Part shown: positions 58,842 through 64,000 of the stretch, piece after piece
How positions within the stretch are numbered: the first letter of the stretch is position 1
How the letters are laid out: each line of letters starts with the position of its first letter
Assembly (NCBI GenBank): GCA_032622095.1
Contig: CP136064.1
Location: forward strand, 6,195,512-6,259,511
From: Siphonodentalium dalli
Taxonomy: Eukaryota; Mollusca; Scaphopoda; Gadilida; Siphonodentaliidae
Length of the DNA stretch: 64,000 nt
Direction of reading: 5' to 3'
Made by a program: the position numbers and the translations under genes
Notes under the pieces: generated by a model
The model's input: only the letters and a program-made list of their open reading frames with translations
What the model was told of the DNA's origin: nothing
Databases searched by the model: none

Positions 58842-58890
58842 TCTAACTTCTTAGAATCCAGGGGCTATTATACGATATTGCCGTCTTTGG

Positions 58891-58960
58891 TTTTTTTAGA
58901 TGTAAGATTTTCATCCAAAAAGTCATTTGGATTATCTTCTGCAAATCTATGTTCACTCAT
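58891..58960 (-). pseudogene. Crypton-type tyrosine recombinase, N-terminal part
   Basis: Starting at the ATG complementary to 58958-58960, the minus strand reads MSEHRFAEDNPNDFLDENLT and then SKKTKD, ending in the 8-bp target duplication at 58883-58890. RFA....D.FL.....SK.TK matches the usual start of Crypton/DUF3504 proteins. The frame continues without shift into TTKFILETF at 48317 once the 10.6-kb element is removed. Taken alone it would read a few codons into the TIR and stop at 58868-58870. Confidence 0.85.
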
Positions 58961-59600
58961 TTTGACAGGTAAACTCAATAATTGAAGTAGCTAATAGCAG
59001 ACGGTGAGAAAAGTAAACAGTGTCTCATTGTGCACATAGTTAATTCCGGGTACGAAATCGGTCTCGAAAGAATTGAGTTACGAAAATATCATTGGACAAA
59101 ACAAACTAAATTCGAGGAGACATGAACAAAATCTTGCGATAACACCCAATTAAGCCAGAGATAAATAAAGTGACGATTATATTACACATATATATACGTT
59201 TATTAACTCACCATAACGAATTTACAGTATATATAATCGAGAAATTTGATCTTGCATCGAAGCGTGTTTTCCGAATTCAACACGGAAGTGTCTACAATTA
59301 TCATGCGTATTTGAAATGGAGGATCGCACTTCGTCAAATTGAACCGGAACGATTGTGATTATATACCGGGAAATCGGTCGTTTTTCGAGTCTAATGCTAT
59401 ACAGACACAGTAAAAACTACTGTACATGTAACGCAGTAAACGCACAGGACAGTTTCAGATTGACCGTGTGTTCAGGTGGCAATATGATGGTGCAAACACA
59501 AATTATGTTACTATAAATAGAAAAAGAATAGTAGATGAGTAGGTGGGCTACAGGGGTACTATCGTAAAATAGTATGGCAGTAGGCAGGCAATCAGAAAGC
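58961..59600. other. No gene seen; upstream of the recombinase start
   Basis: Any promoter of the recombinase would lie here, but no TATA box or other site is convincing. ORFs of 62-75 codons have no domains. Confidence 0.4.
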
Positions 59601-59639
59601 CATACGTGAGATATAATATTCAATAATATGTCCAATTGT

Positions 59640-60320
59640 TCCACTTTAATTTGTGATAAATATTTCTTATATAAAATGATTGACTGACCGCTGAAATAGT
59701 ACTACCTGAATCAAGAAGAGGTGGAACTTGAATTCCCTTTAAGATAATGGTTGCCTCTGTGTGACTGCCAGTGACTGCCAGTTACTGGGGTTCTCTTTTG
59801 TGCTTTTTCGCCTTTATTCAAACCGTCACTCTGGTTCATGGTCACACCTACCCCATGAACCCTTTGTAGTTTAAAGACTGACTATTGCCTGTGTACACAA
59901 TTTACTGATTTGTGATTCATACCCCCACAAGACCAACAAGTTTTCTCTCCCTGCCTTTGGCCTTGACCTGAAAATGAACCTCTATTTGTATAGTTACATT
60001 GACCTGCTATATATCTACCTCTATTTGGTGTCTGGTACCTATTTATGAAATTACCTCTATATCCACTATTACCTTGTTGCTGGTTATATCTACCTCTGCC
60101 ATTGCGCGACCTGAGTTTCAATCTGTTCTAAGTACCGTTCTGGTACGAAACGTCCGTTGGGGTACCGTTGGAAGCGGAATAAAATTCTCTACAAGATGTT
60201 CGCAATACCGAATCGATATTTCGAACAATAACGGCGTAAAACACGGTTATTTGATGTCCGAAGTACGCGAAAGTGAGTTGTGTTGAAAGTGAGTTGTGTT
60301 GAGAACAGACTTGTTCCATC
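59640..60320 (-). pseudogene. LTR-retroelement gag zinc knuckle and aspartic protease fragment
   Basis: On the minus strand an RG/RN-rich basic region (about 60121-59960) leads to a zinc knuckle of the exact C-x2-C-x4-H-x4-C spacing (59885-59950). This is the nucleocapsid part of Gag. About 190 bp further on, in another frame, is a D-S-G aspartic-protease active site within an LLDSGSTIS block (around 59690-59725). The gag frame contains an in-frame TAG at about 60131-60133. The gag and protease frames differ, which could be a native frameshift or decay. No reverse transcriptase, integrase or LTR is found nearby. It is most like a Ty3/gypsy-type element and is a relic. Whether it relates to the solo LTR at 34971 cannot be told. 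Confidence 0.75.
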
Positions 60321-63300
60321 TGCTTTCATGCACATTGGGGACTGAAACCATATTGGTCTATAACTCAAGTGGATATAATGTCTTAGTTCCATCTTGTTCT
60401 ATTTCAATATTGGCGTGTATGAGTCTTCTTCCCACGTGGAACAATATGGATCTAAAATATGATCGAAGCCGATACCTTATCATATTTAAACTATTTAGAT
60501 AGGTTTATAAAAAAACTACTCCAACCTTCGCAGTGCAAACCATACTATAATATTGTAATTGAGTAGATGAATAACCACCCAATTTCTTAGTGGCTATATT
60601 CCGTTTCCCAAACAAGGTACATATAAGTTTTAATTTGTTAGTATTCTATATTATGCATGCAAGTACATAACTGGTTAATTATATTTGACAAGCATGCATT
60701 CTTTCGATGTTATAAGTACAATAAATAGTCCCAATATGCATAATATTTCAGTCAGGTATCACTGTGCATGTCTAACGTTTTAGAATGTTTGCATTGGTTT
60801 GATATTTTATTTATTGTCATTCTCGCATCTAGGACATACACCACTTTTATTTACAAATAATGATGCACATAAGGTTAATGGTGTGCGGAATCCACTCCAC
60901 GAATAGTAGCACGTTGATACGGATATGTTACTTTTCGTCACCCTTATCATTTTCGATTTTGTAGCGAATTGATAGTTGAAGGACATTCAAAACACATATA
61001 TTCACGAGACTTAATGCTGTTGCATTGACGGTATCCATCCGGTAGTCGTCTGTGACTATGGCCATGTGATCACCATATATGAAAGTCACCAGAACTACAC
61101 ATACACGCACATGCATTAACTCTATCAACGACGTTCTGGTGTTCAGTTTATCCACACTGTTTTGGAAATACATCAGAGCACATTAGGCGCCACAGTAGTG
61201 GATATATAATTCAGAATTAGAAAGTTATATACTTATATGCTCAGCCCCAATTACTGACCGCTCATATCAAGGGATTCAATAAATTCAGTCGTGCCAACAG
61301 AAACGTCAACTTCAACAATCAACTACCACCCAGCCTAGCCACTCATTACACATGATCAGCCATTGTGTGAAGACTGCTATACATGTAGCACACCAACGCC
61401 ACCCTTCCCTGACGACGTTATATATTGACTGTTCATAAGCGCACATCAGCCGATAGATCCCAGGTTGATCCACCACACCATGCACATCAGAATAAAGTAT
61501 TGTAAATGCAGAAACAGTCAGCAAACGCGCACATACATCAACCTGATCTTCACCACCAACAGCCATCACTCGCTCCACCCACGTTAACATTAAGTCATTT
61601 TATAATTCCGTTAGGCAACTCCATCCAAGCTCCATCCATCCCAGTTCCCCATACAGAATAACGCAACGGAAGATGCCACAATAACTATGCAGCTCCGTAA
61701 TACGCGGTACATCGGCAATTGGATAGCCTAAACGAAGGGCGAAAACTTACTACACTCACAGGCACTACATAAGCGCCACGCATGCGACAGGCAATCGACA
61801 GAATGGAGCACATGGAACCAGCACCACATCATACCCATGGATGTACAAATCTATTCAGAAAGGCAAGAATTCACTCGTAACACAACCACAGGACAACACC
61901 AATAATGCATAAAGCGCAACAAATTTAATGCCCAACTTGAACATAGCCGACCTGACACTGCCCAAGGCATGCATATATATACCGTGACCGCCGACGCCAA
62001 CAAAGGGTCGTGTACGAGGAGGACGATGGAATATTGCTGGCTCATATAAAGTTACACAGTGTCACAATTCGTGTCAGAATAAGATCTGGACGGATAAGAT
62101 GTCTGGATTGGATGTCTCGAAACACACCCACCATGGGTCCTGGATACAGCAAGTACATTCGACCGATGCATCCACAACCCAGAAACAGTTGTACACGGCA
62201 ACTATGTTACAACACTGCAGACAGCTGCACAGCTTCGCACATCGATGAGACCCAACCATATTCACGTGCTAATAAAGACACACACCACATATGGTGTACA
62301 CTGGTTTTGAAAACAGTTACTGGCAAACACAGTATACAAAACAAAATGCCGCTGTGAGACTCTGAACCACAGTACAAAGGCCACAACACGATACACCCAC
62401 GGGACAAAATTATTCTGCAATATGGGCGTCTCCTATATTCCCTAATACACACAACGTTTATTGGCAAGTAAAATGCTGGTTGTTAAAACGCACCACGGTA
62501 GTGAACTTGTGCAGGGAGACTTCAACCAACAACGAAAAGGCTGCATACGTCAGCGTTCATGTGTTAATCTCACGAGGTACAAACCATGAACTATGACCAT
62601 AACACCCAGCATGTATCCACGGCGCATCAGCCTACCGAAGACACTCGATTCCGCAGATAAGAAACCGAAATACGCGGCATGTATGTATATATGTAACAGG
62701 ATGGTGGCATGTTGTGGGTTCTGTGTTTAGCATACTCTTATACCCATTGTGATAATTCAATAGGATAGCATTTATACGCACGTGACTGATATATAGACCA
62801 ATGAGTCATACATTTGGCACACGAAATACATGTAACATCCTAGCTCACTTATACGCTGCATTGCCGACCGCTCCAAAGACACTTTACTTACGGAGCTTTG
62901 CAGACGTCGAACACAAGACAGGCATAATAACATAGATGTTTTTGTTCCTTTCCGTTACCAGTGACACATTTCTATGAATAGCTTTCCTTGTGGAATTTGA
63001 ATTTTGGACTTCACCTAAAACCTCAATACGTTGGAAGAACCTTGTTAGCAGCCCAGACAACAGCAATATACAGCGTCCCGAGTTAGCAAATATTTAACAC
63101 TGTTACATGATCATATAGGCTATGGTCATCTTGAAATTATATGGCAGTTTCCGAAAGGCGTTGTACGTGTATGTTGTATATCAGATGTATGTGAAGTGTC
63201 CAAGGCCCACAATGATCCACATCATCAACCACCGACATCGCACCGCGATGTCTCCGCGCCAGTATTCAATGCGAGCATGTTTCCAAATGACTGACTCCAC

Positions 63301-64000
63301 CATTTGCTCATGGTCGGGAAACTAATGCAATGATTACAATTTTAACCATACGCCTACTTAACTGTTGCAGCACTACCATGAAATCAGTCAATCAAAGCAC
63401 ACCGCCACATTGCAGCGAACACATAGCGGCTCTTCATCCAGACACCGGCCAGTCATTAAAATACCATCAACTGTCCATGACACCAATCAGTCTAATCGTG
63501 GGTATGTTCGCCGCAATATGAGGACCCCCACGTCCGACACGTCGCATGCGAATTGTGTACGGTCCCCATTGATAGTTCTCTACGAAGTTACGTTCACATG
63601 AACCGGCACGTGAGCACATGTACCACATAACAGCAGCGGTAGGCACACCGGAAGGGTGCGGATCAATGTGAAACATGTATGTGTCACTACCTTCAATGTG
63701 CGTTCAACAGCACATTGCTATTCATCACAATAAACTATCAACATTGGTGCACAAACAACATACAAAGCCAACCTGATCATCACACTTTCAGGCCAGGCAA
63801 TCGGAACGAAAATGAACACCGTACTAATATATAATGAACTGTCGAATAAACAAACAATGTCCCTCTCGCAAAGAAAAAACTGTATGCGAAACATTTCAGA
63901 TAACACCTCTCATTGATCTAGACAAAAAAGTAAATTTGAAGATAGATTCTTACTCCAGCTTAAATAGTAGATGCGGATACCAAGGTGTACATGCATATCC
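60321..64000. other. No gene seen; CA-rich non-coding DNA toward the window end
   Basis: The longest ORF is 115 codons (62010-62357), without recognisable domains. From about 61260 the plus strand is rich in CA and CACCA words (for example ACACACCACATATGG) and recalls the texture of the 12.3-13.9 kb minisatellite. No period could be fixed by eye. No tRNA, rRNA or TE protein was recognised. Confidence 0.45.

Larger units (their letters stand above)
48318..58882. mobile_element. 10.6-kb TIR transposon inserted in the recombinase gene
   Basis: The left end 48318-48346 begins GGCAATATCGTATAAC and runs through AGCCCCTGGATTC. The right end is its reverse complement, ending GCTATTATACGATATTGCC at 58882, with one mismatch in 29 bp. 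The 8-bp sequence GTCTTTGG flanks it exactly (48310-48317 and 58883-58890). Deleting the element with one duplication copy joins the recombinase N-terminus (TSKKTKD) in frame to TTKFILETF, which supports the boundaries strongly. Inside lie two palindromic arrays, a LINE and a MITE. No transposase is seen, so it is non-autonomous or gutted. An 8-bp duplication occurs with hAT, P, Merlin and Zisupton-type elements; the GG ends are not hAT-like. Confidence 0.9.

Overview
The window is eukaryotic, repeat-dominated, non-genic DNA. It is AT-rich and has no recognisable host protein-coding gene, rRNA or tRNA. It carries animal-type transposable elements: a CR1/L2-like (Jockey superfamily) LINE with a 2A motif, a Crypton-type tyrosine recombinase, a probable Penelope-like element, Helitron-like ends, foldback elements, a solo LTR and a gag/protease fragment. 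It also carries short dispersed motifs I associate with molluscan genomes, such as GTTATCTCCCTTT and hairpins of the form TATACCCGCCG...GGGGGGTATAA. A marine invertebrate, most likely a mollusc, is the best guess; this is inference from repeat content only.

Layout. 1-3.2 kb: degenerate repeats and a 1.2-kb terminal-inverted-repeat (TIR) element with a 5-bp target duplication. 3.2-4.6 kb: a decayed retroelement, probably Penelope-like, running into a GC-rich 140-bp satellite (4.68-7.71 kb). 7.7-10.8 kb: pieces of at least two LINEs with other repeats between them. 11.0-18.9 kb: two adjacent long-armed inverted-repeat elements of one family; the first encloses a CA/TATA-rich minisatellite. 19-33 kb: gene-free DNA with small tandem duplications, MITE-like and Helitron-like ends and a duplicated 1.1-kb block. 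33.3-44.45 kb: a 191-bp satellite whose core is a 2193-bp higher-order repeat (nine monomers plus one 490-bp solo LTR), nearly identical between units. 45.2-46.4 kb: another degenerate tandem repeat.

47.1-59.0 kb is the most informative part. A minus-strand Crypton-type recombinase gene is split by a 10,565-bp insertion (48318-58882) with 29-bp TIRs and an exact 8-bp target duplication. Removing the insertion and one duplication copy makes the reading frame continuous across the junction. The insertion holds two arrays of palindromic repeats, a nested LINE with two open ORFs (53104-53868 and 53846-57484) and a nested 854-bp MITE with its own 7-bp target duplication. The order of events can therefore be read: recombinase gene, then large TIR element, then LINE and MITE inside it.

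59.6-60.3 kb holds a decayed minus-strand gag zinc-knuckle/protease fragment of an LTR retroelement. 60.3-64 kb has no gene I can support. The only long, intact, plausibly functional coding sequences are the two LINE ORFs. ORF1 is an SGNH-hydrolase-like protein. ORF2 carries a 2A ribosome-skipping motif, a PHD finger, an APE endonuclease and a reverse transcriptase.
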